Shown here one piece after another: positions 25,879 to 33,822 of a DNA stretch of 46,407 bases. Origin of the DNA: Geobacteraceae bacterium GWC2_53_11 (lineage in GTDB: Bacteria > Desulfobacterota > Desulfuromonadia > Geobacterales > Pseudopelobacteraceae); NCBI GenBank assembly GCA_001802645.1, contig MGZJ01000077.1, positions 68,108 through 114,514 on the forward strand, given 5' to 3'. The notes under the pieces were generated by a model. That model ran no database searches, had not been told where the DNA came from, and saw nothing but the letters and a program-made list of their open reading frames with translations. Made by a program: the position numbers and the translations under genes. Each line of letters opens with the position of its first letter. Position 1 is the stretch's first letter.

Positions 25879-27857
25879 TACGCCACCTCCCGCATCTGGC
25901 GTATCGGTTCCTCAGATTTTCTGGCAAGTACGTTGATGAATCGCCTGATCGCAACAAGCTGCGAATCGTCCTGCAAACGTAGCGAAGCTTCATCAAGCCA
26001 TAACAGGGCATCTTTAAAGCGCCCTTCTTCTGCCAGCGCATGGACGTAACTCATAGCATAGGCAAGGAATCCACTTTCCTGAAGGTAGCTGCGGCCATCA
26101 CGGTCGGCAATTCCCCGCCACTTGTTTAAAAACAACATGCGGTTGCGGAGCAGAATCTCGCCTGCCGTTTCGGACTTTTCATAAAAACCGATCTCTCGCA
26201 ATGCCCTGATGCTGCCGCTCCAGTGGTGATCGTATGCTGATGTCGGTACAATGTAATTTTTAAGACCGGCTTTCTTAATCTGCAAACCCAGATCCCACTC
26301 CTCAAAGTAGCATGGCGTAAAACCATTCTCAAAACGAATGGCTTTTTCGTTGAAGTGCTGAAGTTTTATGGCGAAGAAAAATCCGGAGATCGCATCAACT
26401 TCCAGCGGTGTGTTGAACGTTCCCTTATCAAAGTAGATATAATCACGAGTCAGTGAGTACTCAACAAAGCTCCCCTGAGGGCCGACACATGCGGCGTCAG
26501 GAAGTGATGAAAGGGCCCGTTCAAGAGCGTCTATGGCAGGACGCTCAACATGAAGATCGGCATTCAGAATAAACGCTATCGGGGTTACAGCGACCTCCAA
26601 CCCCAGGTTCCAGGCACGGGCAACGCCTATGTTCTGTTTCATGATGGCATAACGGGTGATGCGGGGATGTTTTTTCAGTTTTTCGGCGATCTCCGGACCA
26701 TTGAAGATCACGATAACATCACCTTCAATCTCTTTCAGGTCTTCAAGCAAGGTAAGGATGTTGTATTCACTGGCCGGTGACATATCCAGTACGGGGATAA
26801 CGAAACTCCGGGAAGTTCCGCTTATGCAGGTACTCGCCGGAATATCAGCGTCAATTGCAGGCATGCCTACCAGTGAACGTTCACGCAATTCTTTTGCCGA
26901 GAAGGTGTCAGGCTTTCCTTTCAGGGCAACTGCGATCAGATCATCAATGCGATGCGCGTATGTATGGGCATTGTGGGCCAAACGTTGCCCACGCCGTGCA
27001 ATCTGTTCGCGTAACTTCTCATTATCCAGGTAAAAGCGAGTTACGTCGCTGCAATTATTGTCACGATATACGGCGTACTCCTCACCATCTCTGAACAGCT
27101 CATCTTGACCGCTGTTCTTCGCCATATCGGTCAGGAGCAACGAGCCGGTGGACATAACCTCAAACACACGCGTATTCAGGTTTCCGGCAGTTTCATTGAA
27201 AACGGCCAGGGACTGAGAATAGAGCCGGGCCATATCGTCCCGGAAGCAACGTTCGTAATGAACGGGAATGTGGCTGGATAGCTTATCTAACAGCGATTCC
27301 CGGCGCGAGCCTGGCTTGACTGCCCCCGCAAATCCAACGGAATACATTTTGGGTACGTCAGTATGGCAATGTATTTCAGGATCACAGCCAAGCGGGAGCC
27401 AGTGAGCCCTGATACCATGACGACGGAATTCATCCAGATATTCCCGCTGGGCGATGAAAACTGTATCAAACTGCCTGGCCCACTCCACATGTGCAGGAAA
27501 ATTCAGATGAGAGTAAATGAGATAGCAGGCCTTCGGACATGAGAGTGCTTCCAAGTTCAGAGGGTAATGGTCGCCAACTGATTCAACCCACAGATACAGA
27601 TCAGGATGCTGTTCCGGTGGTACACAAGCGAGAACTTTAGCCATGTCCGGTCTGAAATCAGTAGAAATATCCAGATCTTTTGGCGGCAACCTCATGTTTT
27701 GCAGGTGCAATTTTTCTATCAGATCCGGCGGTAGCGGGGGGCCAATGGTGGTAGTCCGGCAGAGCTGTCGTAAAGCTCGTTCAAAATATACAGCTGGAGT
27801 AACCGGACAGGCTACATATGCAAGCCAGATTTTGATATCGTTTGGCTTAATAGGCAT
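25878..27857 (-). CDS. Two-domain glycosyltransferase (CgeB-like + GT2)
   Basis: This 659-residue cytoplasmic protein has two transferase domains. The N-terminal half (about 1-330) resembles CgeB/GT4-type proteins, with HWLPLGCDPEIH, VGFAGAVKPGSR and NTRVFEVMSTGSLLLTD, the last being the typical nucleotide-sugar loop. The C-terminal half (about 350-600) is a GT2 fold with IVIFNGPE, the nucleotide/metal motif LNADLHVE and the acid motif EEWDLGLQIKKAG. A helical tail of ~60 residues follows. Two different glycosidic bonds could be formed by one polypeptide. Donor and acceptor are unknown. An 18-nt gap separates it from the FkbM gene upstream. Confidence 0.88.
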   Translation of the reverse strand: MPIKPNDIKIWLAYVACPVTPAVYFERALRQLCRTTTIGPPLPPDLIEKLHLQNMRLPPKDLDISTDFRPDMAKVLACVPPEQHPDLYLWVESVGDHYPLNLEALSCPKACYLIYSHLNFPAHVEWARQFDTVFIAQREYLDEFRRHGIRAHWLPLGCDPEIHCHTDVPKMYSVGFAGAVKPGSRRESLLDKLSSHIPVHYERCFRDDMARLYSQSLAVFNETAGNLNTRVFEVMSTGSLLLTDMAKNSGQDELFRDGEEYAVYRDNNCSDVTRFYLDNEKLREQIARRGQRLAHNAHTYAHRIDDLIAVALKGKPDTFSAKELRERSLVGMPAIDADIPASTCISGTSRSFVIPVLDMSPASEYNILTLLEDLKEIEGDVIVIFNGPEIAEKLKKHPRITRYAIMKQNIGVARAWNLGLEVAVTPIAFILNADLHVERPAIDALERALSSLPDAACVGPQGSFVEYSLTRDYIYFDKGTFNTPLEVDAISGFFFAIKLQHFNEKAIRFENGFTPCYFEEWDLGLQIKKAGLKNYIVPTSAYDHHWSGSIRALREIGFYEKSETAGEILLRNRMLFLNKWRGIADRDGRSYLQESGFLAYAMSYVHALAEEGRFKDALLWLDEASLRLQDDSQLVAIRRFINVLARKSEEPIRQMREVA

Positions 27858-27875
27858 TTTTATTGTAGTTACCTT

Positions 27876-28796
27876 TCAATTAAAAACGTGAAATGTTGTC
27901 GAATAGTTGTTCAGTGATTCGGGACGAGCAAACACGGCATTGTAATTATAATGTTCAACTGTTGGTTCTAAATAATACCCGTCCGGGATCGATTTTAGAA
28001 CAAGCTCGCCATTTGTTGGAGTTGAAGCTATATATGCAGAATACCCAAGTTCAGCCATCAACAGCCTCAAATGCCTTTCAGAAGCGCCAGCCCTGCGAAG
28101 GCCAAGGCGGTTAACCTCAGCAAGAATAAATGGTGGAGAAAACCTTCTTATTGCTGAGACCGCTCCTAAAATAGTATTAAATTCCCAACCTTCCGTATCA
28201 ATTTTTATTATTTTTATGTTTGATACCATTTCTGTGTCGAGCAGCGAGTCTAACGTATCCATTTGAGTTCTTGACGTTACAATATCCCTGTTCCCAATTT
28301 GTTGAATCGATTCGGGCGTTATTCCAAACAACGAATGACCACCATCATTTAACGGATCAATAAATAGATCAACCTCTTTTCTAAGGTTACCAGCCGCAAC
28401 ATTGAGCGCTTTTATATTGTTAAAACCATTAAGTTCAATATTTCTTTTCAAATAGTTGAAATTTTCCTTTTCCGGTTCAAGCGAAATAACTCTTCCGGAT
28501 TCTGTGACAAGCGATGAAGCCAACAAAGAAAAATAACCAATGTTTGCGCCAATATCTATGACCGTATCCGATGGACGAAGAACCTTCATCATAACACTTG
28601 TATAATCAGGCTCCCAACAGGAACCCTTTTGAGCATAATGATAAAGGGATCTCTGTAGATACTTTTCTCTGTCCAGATGTAACTTCATACGCGCTGTTAC
28701 TGAACCCATTTGTAGTGAAATGTTACAAATAACATCAGCATCTCTCAACTCTGGTACAGTAGTAAAATCTGCTTGCAACATATTACGATCAGACAT
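27876..28796 (-). CDS. FkbM-family methyltransferase
   Basis: This 306-residue SAM-dependent methyltransferase has motif I VIDIGANIGYFSLLAS, the following LEPEKENFNYLKRNIELNG, and the FkbM hallmark KIIKIDTEGWEFNTILGA. FkbM enzymes O-methylate sugars or polyketides; here a sugar of the surface glycan is the likely substrate. Its DNA is visibly more AT-rich than the flanking glycosyltransferases, and 116 nt of AT-rich sequence precede it, suggesting separate acquisition. Confidence 0.92.
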   Translation of the reverse strand: MSDRNMLQADFTTVPELRDADVICNISLQMGSVTARMKLHLDREKYLQRSLYHYAQKGSCWEPDYTSVMMKVLRPSDTVIDIGANIGYFSLLASSLVTESGRVISLEPEKENFNYLKRNIELNGFNNIKALNVAAGNLRKEVDLFIDPLNDGGHSLFGITPESIQQIGNRDIVTSRTQMDTLDSLLDTEMVSNIKIIKIDTEGWEFNTILGAVSAIRRFSPPFILAEVNRLGLRRAGASERHLRLLMAELGYSAYIASTPTNGELVLKSIPDGYYLEPTVEHYNYNAVFARPESLNNYSTTFHVFN

Positions 28797-28912
28797 TGTT
28801 ATAATCCTTAATGGTTTTGATTGGTTTAGATCCCGATGTGCTTCAATCTAAGCAATATTCCAGCATTGAGTTTCGCGATGAGACTTAAAAAGAGCACAAT
28901 TAATCTGATATG

Positions 28913-29950
28913 TTATGCACAAGCAACCAGACTTTTACCTATTGCATGAAAATTCCTGGCAGCATTGTCCCACGCCAGTCGCTTCATGTCATTGGCGGCA
29001 ACCTGCCCCTTTTGGAAACAGACATCCCGATAATGGTAGGCATATTCAAGCTGTTCGATAAGTTCCTCTACACATGGTTCATGCCAGATAGCGCTTGGCT
29101 GTCCGGCTGCATCCTTGACCAGCAGTGGTATGTAATTGGTTAAGGGGAATGCGTTGAAATTTGTGATGACGTCGGCATGCCCCGTTGCATCGCTGGCAAT
29201 CACTGTGCGACCGCAAGCCATATACTCGCACATTACCATATTATTGCCACCTTCACAGCGGTTGGGGAATATGCCAATATCGGTCTGCTGGTAGATCTGC
29301 TGAATCTGGGTGTTGTCAACAAGAGGAGCCAGATAAACCCGTTCTGGCGGGATGCCGTTTTCATGGAGCGTGCGCTGTAGAACTGTCATACAATCTTCAT
29401 TTGAAGGGCGGAATGTGATGTGCTGCGATTGAGTCATTGTAGCAAGCGAGAATGGCCACTGGTTTATCCATGAACAAGCGAGGTAAGCATCCTGGTGGCG
29501 CTGCATGAATACCCGCATGGCAGCAACAACCAGATCCTGCCCTTTGCGGTATTCAAATTTTCCTCCAGAGAAAATAATGAAGCGGCTATCATCTTGACGA
29601 TGCGGGGCAGGATGGAAATTGGCAGGATCAATCCCCTGCAGGATTGTAGAGGTTTGACGGACTCCACCGATCCTTAGTTGATACTCACACCAAGAAGAAC
29701 CGGCCACGATAAAATCCCATTCTCTGGCTGCGCGACGGGTGTGGCGGAGTATTTCAATGTCGTTTTCAAAAAAACAGTAGCCTATATTGATCCGGTTCCA
29801 TTCAGCCGGATTCATCGGTCGAAGCTCGTGACCGCTGATGCAATGGAGAGTAACACCGTCCAAAAAGGGCAACTTTGCGATTTCTCTGGTCAGGTATTCT
29901 CCGGCAATTCCCCACCCATGGGCCCGTCCACTGGGCATCGAAACTTTCAT
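28913..29950 (-). CDS. Glycosyltransferase family 4-like
   Basis: This 345-residue GT-B transferase has the N-terminal SGRAHGWGIAGEYLTREI acceptor region, a central FSGGKFEYRKGQDLVVAA donor-domain start and the donor loop PNRCEGGNNMVMCEYMACGR, equivalent to the E-x7-E motif of GT4 enzymes. No signal or membrane segment is present. It is 4 nt downstream of the TPR gene and forms part of the minus-strand glycan operon. The sugar is not predictable. Confidence 0.88.
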   Translation of the reverse strand: MKVSMPSGRAHGWGIAGEYLTREIAKLPFLDGVTLHCISGHELRPMNPAEWNRINIGYCFFENDIEILRHTRRAAREWDFIVAGSSWCEYQLRIGGVRQTSTILQGIDPANFHPAPHRQDDSRFIIFSGGKFEYRKGQDLVVAAMRVFMQRHQDAYLACSWINQWPFSLATMTQSQHITFRPSNEDCMTVLQRTLHENGIPPERVYLAPLVDNTQIQQIYQQTDIGIFPNRCEGGNNMVMCEYMACGRTVIASDATGHADVITNFNAFPLTNYIPLLVKDAAGQPSAIWHEPCVEELIEQLEYAYHYRDVCFQKGQVAANDMKRLAWDNAARNFHAIGKSLVACA

Positions 29951-29954
29951 ATTC

Positions 29955-31037
29955 TTAGATACTCGTTTTCAGGGCACGAAGCGCTTCCGCTGCTTCCTGA
30001 TCCCAAGGTTTAATTTCAAGTGCCTTCTCCATGAAAAAACGAGCATCGTCCTGTTTATCAACTTCTAGACATATGTATGCAATCGATTTCATGGCCTCAA
30101 CATCGTAACTATTCTCGGTAAACAGCTCGACATAGATTTTCAGTGCTTCTTCAAACTCTCCAAACCCTTTGCACAGCAAGTCCGCCAGGTTTTTCCTGAA
30201 AACGGTGTTTGCTGGTTGCAGTCTGGTGGCTGACTCGTGATGGTACCGGGATTTTTGGAGATTATCTGTTTTTTGGTAAAGGACGCCAAGATCATTATGA
30301 GCCAGTCCATTTTCAGGAGCCTGGGCCACGAGCACTTCCAGCAGCTGAATGGCTTCATGCAGCTTATCGGCATCAACAAGTTCGATCACTTCCTTGTAAA
30401 TTTCTTCAGGAGATCGTGCGAGCTTGGGTTGCACTGCGTGGAAAAGGTTCTGAAATGATGGGGTATCGGTAACCTGTGGCGGTTCTTCTACGCGGCTGAC
30501 TTGAGAGTTCACCTGCACAATCTGTTTTGAATCAGAGGTACCCGACGCAGGAGACGGCAGTTGCTGCAGGGCAAGACGAGCCTCATGATTATTAGAATCA
30601 AGCTGCACGGTGCGGGAATAATACTGGCGAGCCTGTTCTTTGCGCCCTATCCTGAGACTGATGGTCCCCAGAGCATTCAGAGCTTCTATATCGAACGGGT
30701 TATCTTTCAGGATGTCCAAGTAGATATTGATAGCATCTCTAGTCCATTCCAGTTCAACAAAATAAAAATCAGCAAGATTTTTTCGATAGGTAATATTGCC
30801 GGGATCAAGTTTGTGGGCTTTTTCGTAGTGAGCCAGTGACTTAAGTTGATTTCCTTCCTGATAATACAACATCGCTACATCGTTGTGGGCAGGAGCAAAT
30901 TCCGGGTAGATCTTCACAAAATCCTGAATATGTCGGATAACCTCTTCTGTCTCCAAACCACGTATATCTGCAAGAATACGTTCGTAGGTAGCGGTCCCTT
31001 CAATAAGAATAAGATGTTGATTAGTTGGATTTGACAT
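29955..31037 (-). CDS. TPR protein
   Basis: This 360-residue soluble protein consists of two similar blocks of TPRs separated by a low-complexity linker (about 180-215). HNDVAMLYYQEGNQLKSLAHYEKA in block one mirrors HNDLGVLYQKTDNLQKSRYHHESA in block two when aligned, indicating internal duplication. No catalytic domain is seen. The start MSNPTNQHL has a GAGGAG site, and the frame opens four codons earlier. It probably acts as a scaffold for the glycosyltransferases downstream, by analogy with TPR parts of O-linked glycosyltransferases. Confidence 0.85.
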   Translation of the reverse strand: MSNPTNQHLILIEGTATYERILADIRGLETEEVIRHIQDFVKIYPEFAPAHNDVAMLYYQEGNQLKSLAHYEKAHKLDPGNITYRKNLADFYFVELEWTRDAINIYLDILKDNPFDIEALNALGTISLRIGRKEQARQYYSRTVQLDSNNHEARLALQQLPSPASGTSDSKQIVQVNSQVSRVEEPPQVTDTPSFQNLFHAVQPKLARSPEEIYKEVIELVDADKLHEAIQLLEVLVAQAPENGLAHNDLGVLYQKTDNLQKSRYHHESATRLQPANTVFRKNLADLLCKGFGEFEEALKIYVELFTENSYDVEAMKSIAYICLEVDKQDDARFFMEKALEIKPWDQEAAEALRALKTSI

Positions 31038-31121
31038 AAATCTCCTCAAAATTAGTTCAGCTCGTTAAAAGTTCTAAAGTGATATAAAGAAACAGACTGC
31101 ACATACCAATCAATGAAAACC

Positions 31122-32345
31122 TCAAAATGACGAAACAGAGTATCCGTCGATCTCATTAGCATTCACATCCATCTCTCTTCCGGCAGCATCTTTACCGCTG
31201 AATTTAAAAACAATATGTGAAGGATCAAGTACCGCATCTCCATTGGCATTTTGTTTGAGGCTGAATTTTATAGTTGCTTCTCCGGTAAGTGAGTTATAGA
31301 AAACCGATTCAGGCTTGCTTGGTAACTCAACCTCATTTGAGGATAAGGGCATTGTAAAATTGTAATACCCGCCCCCCGGGCTGTTGGCACGGGAAATAGA
31401 CCAGTTTTGCATGTTGGTTACGGAGGCAGGATCCATAGAGGCGCTGAACGAAAAGGTCGCTGTAAAGGTTTTACTGGAATCGGGAGCGGTAAGAAGCGTC
31501 GGATCAAGCATCCAGAGCGGTGTTCCAGGTCCTAAAAGAGTAATAAAGCCACCACTGTTTTTTGTGTCCATGGAGATAATAGCGGGTTTATTGAGAGCAA
31601 ATTGAAGGTCCTGAGCCTGTGTAGCGCCCTTACTTTGCAGAATCGAAAGCTGCTTTTGTGCCTCTTCGTTTTTGCCAAGTGAGTTGTAGGCTACTCCCAG
31701 TTCATAGCTTGCTGCAGGAAAATCTTTTTTCAGCGTTAATGCCTTTTCCAGATTTGAAGCTGCCTCTTCATATTTGCCTTGCTGATTATAGACCATGCCA
31801 AGCGCGTAATAGACGTTGCCATCCTTGGGTGCAATCTTTTGAGCCTTCAAAAATTGGGCTTCAGCTTCAGCCAAACGATCAGTACTTGAATACTGAAGAC
31901 CAAGTGAATAACTGGGCAAAGGGTCATTAGGGCTCATTTTAGCCGCTATTTTGAATTCCCTTTCAGATGCTGCGTACTGTTTATCCTGGAGATAGGCGTT
32001 TGCAAGGCTAATATGAGCATCCACAGCAGTGGGTGCGCTTTCCGAAGTGTCCACAAGAGTTTGGTTGGATTGTATCCGGACGAGTTGCTGGTATGATTTT
32101 ATTGCTTCAGCATTTTTTCCCTGTGAAAGGTATATTTTGCCAAGATAATCGTACGCAGTGGCGTTCTGCGCGTCTATGGCAACAGCTTTTTTAAAGGCTT
32201 TGATAGCGTCATCATTTTGATTGTTTTGCAAATAGGTTGCCGCCTGCATAATTGCATACTGGGCTATTTGCTTACGCTGTGCGCTGCTGTCCTGCGCCAT
32301 AAGGCTAAAAATATCGCTACCTGAGGATGTTAATAAATCCGCCAT
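31122..32345 (-). CDS. TPR protein with C-terminal Ig-like beta domain
   Basis: This 407-residue protein starts MADLLTSSGSDIFSLMAQDS without a signal peptide. About five to six TPRs fill residues 25-240 (FKKAVAIDAQNATAYDYLGK is a typical unit). The C-terminal ~150 residues are beta-rich: FTATFSFSASMDPASVTNM resembles bacterial Ig-like (Big-type) domains, and FKFSGKDAAGREMD is near the end. The mix of a cytoplasmic-type scaffold with an extracellular-type domain is unusual. Either the whole protein is exported (possibly by the nearby type I system), or the beta domain binds a partner inside the cell. Confidence 0.83.
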   Translation of the reverse strand: MADLLTSSGSDIFSLMAQDSSAQRKQIAQYAIMQAATYLQNNQNDDAIKAFKKAVAIDAQNATAYDYLGKIYLSQGKNAEAIKSYQQLVRIQSNQTLVDTSESAPTAVDAHISLANAYLQDKQYAASEREFKIAAKMSPNDPLPSYSLGLQYSSTDRLAEAEAQFLKAQKIAPKDGNVYYALGMVYNQQGKYEEAASNLEKALTLKKDFPAASYELGVAYNSLGKNEEAQKQLSILQSKGATQAQDLQFALNKPAIISMDTKNSGGFITLLGPGTPLWMLDPTLLTAPDSSKTFTATFSFSASMDPASVTNMQNWSISRANSPGGGYYNFTMPLSSNEVELPSKPESVFYNSLTGEATIKFSLKQNANGDAVLDPSHIVFKFSGKDAAGREMDVNANEIDGYSVSSF

Positions 32346-32431
32346 GGCACATCTCCTGTTTTGTATCTTGTACTTATAGTATCGGATATTATGTCATATT
32401 GTTTAGATGAACGAGTAGGTATTTTTTGGGC

Positions 32432-32471
32432 CACGCTCTGGCCGTTATTGTAAAATAACGGCCAGAGCGTG
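32432..32471. promoter_or_regulatory. Perfect 18-bp inverted repeat in a divergent intergenic region
   Basis: The arms CACGCTCTGGCCGTTATT and its exact complement enclose a GTAA loop. No T tract follows on either strand (A-rich on the minus side), so it is not a typical terminator. It lies between divergent genes, just upstream of a candidate promoter for the lipoprotein genes (TTTACA at 32476, 18-bp spacer, TATAAG at 32500). An operator role is possible. Confidence 0.5.
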
Positions 32472-32565
32472 AAGCTTTACAGAATTAACGCTTCAATGAT
32501 ATAAGCGTCTGGGTGTTGAAGGTATGTTGGTGCGTTGCAGACGAAGAGAACCCAAGGAGATACTA

Positions 32566-33168
32566 ATGAAAAAACTGCTAGGGGCCATAACGACTCTGTG
32601 TATGGTTTGCCATCTCGTAGGCTGCGCACGGTTTGTAACTAATGACAGCACAGCATCCAAAGAAAGCCAGACCGCCACTCCATCGGTCGGAAGTTTTAAC
32701 GACCGAATGAACGATCTTGCCGACCAGCTTGATAAAAATGCTGTCACGAAAGACCTTTCAAATACCTACATTGTAACCAGTTTTACAAATTTGGACAAGC
32801 TTGGTGACACTACGGCGCTTGGCCGGCTGATTTCCGAAAACCTGATGCATGGTCTTCAGGTACATAAGTGGCAGATACTCGAGGTCAGACTCACGAAAGG
32901 GATTGATGTCAATGCTGCCGGCGAATTTTCCTTGAGCAGAGATGTCAATAAATTGAAAGATGAGTATAAGATTAGCGGTGTTGTTGTCGGCACGTATTCT
33001 GTTGCAGAAGGCAACCTCACCATTAATGCCCGTATTATTGACATTAATACGGGCCTGGTAATTTCTTCAGGTCAAACGTACGTTCCGGTACACTGGCTTC
33101 CTGACACATCATTCACAATTGAGAACAACAGCAAAACAATGAAAATTATTGGCGATGGGAACAAATAA
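32566..33168 (+). CDS. FlgO-like outer-membrane lipoprotein
   Basis: This 200-residue lipoprotein has signal MKKLLGAITTLCMVCHLVGC with the lipobox LVGC. The mature part carries a FlgO-type domain: TYIVTSFTNLDKLGDTTALG, then GRLISENLMHGLQVHKWQI and ISGVVVGTYSVAEG. FlgO proteins are outer-membrane lipoproteins linked to flagellar stability in Vibrio; relatives occur with other envelope machines. The ATG has an AAGGAGA site, and the frame opens 14 codons earlier. It is followed one base later by a second protein of related design. Confidence 0.85.
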   Translation: MKKLLGAITTLCMVCHLVGCARFVTNDSTASKESQTATPSVGSFNDRMNDLADQLDKNAVTKDLSNTYIVTSFTNLDKLGDTTALGRLISENLMHGLQVHKWQILEVRLTKGIDVNAAGEFSLSRDVNKLKDEYKISGVVVGTYSVAEGNLTINARIIDINTGLVISSGQTYVPVHWLPDTSFTIENNSKTMKIIGDGNK

Positions 33169-33169
33169 A

Positions 33170-33802
33170 ATGAATATCAATTTTAGAACAACTGCATGTA
33201 TCCTTTTGACAGTTATTCTTACCGGGTGTGCAAGCCCAAAAACGGCCAAACGGTACAGTGCCTGCTACGGGAAGTCGTTTAATCAGCTTTTGGAGTCTAC
33301 CGATCTGAAACCGCTTTTTAATGATATTGCACGAGAACTTTGTACCGAGCCCTGTACTGTTGCAGGAGGCACCTTACCTTCAGACACATCTGCCCCCCCC
33401 AAGTGTTCCACGTCAAATGACAAAAACAATTATTCCATATTGATTACGGACTTTGTTGATATTCAGTCATTTACACCCGCTTCACAGGGGCTGTTAATGG
33501 GGGAGTTGATGCGCGGTAGTCTCAGTTCTGTGTGCGGAACGAAAATAACGCAGGTTGAATTTGCCAAATTCTTCAATTTGAACGAGAAGGGCCTGGTGGT
33601 TCTTTCAAGAAAGGTTTCTGAAATAAAAAAAGATGAATATGACCAGACTGAGGCCATTGTCGGAACGTACAGCTATCTCAACAATAAAGTTGTCGTTTTT
33701 GCGCGTAAAATAAATGTCGTGACCGGTAAAATATCCCGGATGGTCACACGTGAGCTTGATTATAACTGTGCCGGCGGAAGCATTAGCTACACCGTTAAAT
33801 AA
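33170..33802 (+). CDS. Second FlgO-like lipoprotein
   Basis: This 210-residue lipoprotein has a signal ending in the lipobox LTGC. The mature domain resembles the preceding protein: SILITDFVDIQSFTPASQGL followed by LMGELMRGSLSSVCGTKITQ and EAIVGTYSYLNNKVVVFARK. It is Cys-richer, with residues that may form disulfides. The start MNINFRTTA follows the previous stop by one base, so the pair is one operon and may form a hetero-oligomer at the outer membrane. It converges on the TolC-type gene. Confidence 0.82.
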   Translation: MNINFRTTACILLTVILTGCASPKTAKRYSACYGKSFNQLLESTDLKPLFNDIARELCTEPCTVAGGTLPSDTSAPPKCSTSNDKNNYSILITDFVDIQSFTPASQGLLMGELMRGSLSSVCGTKITQVEFAKFFNLNEKGLVVLSRKVSEIKKDEYDQTEAIVGTYSYLNNKVVVFARKINVVTGKISRMVTRELDYNCAGGSISYTVK

Positions 33803-33822
33803 CCACGGGACTTTTTTTAAAC

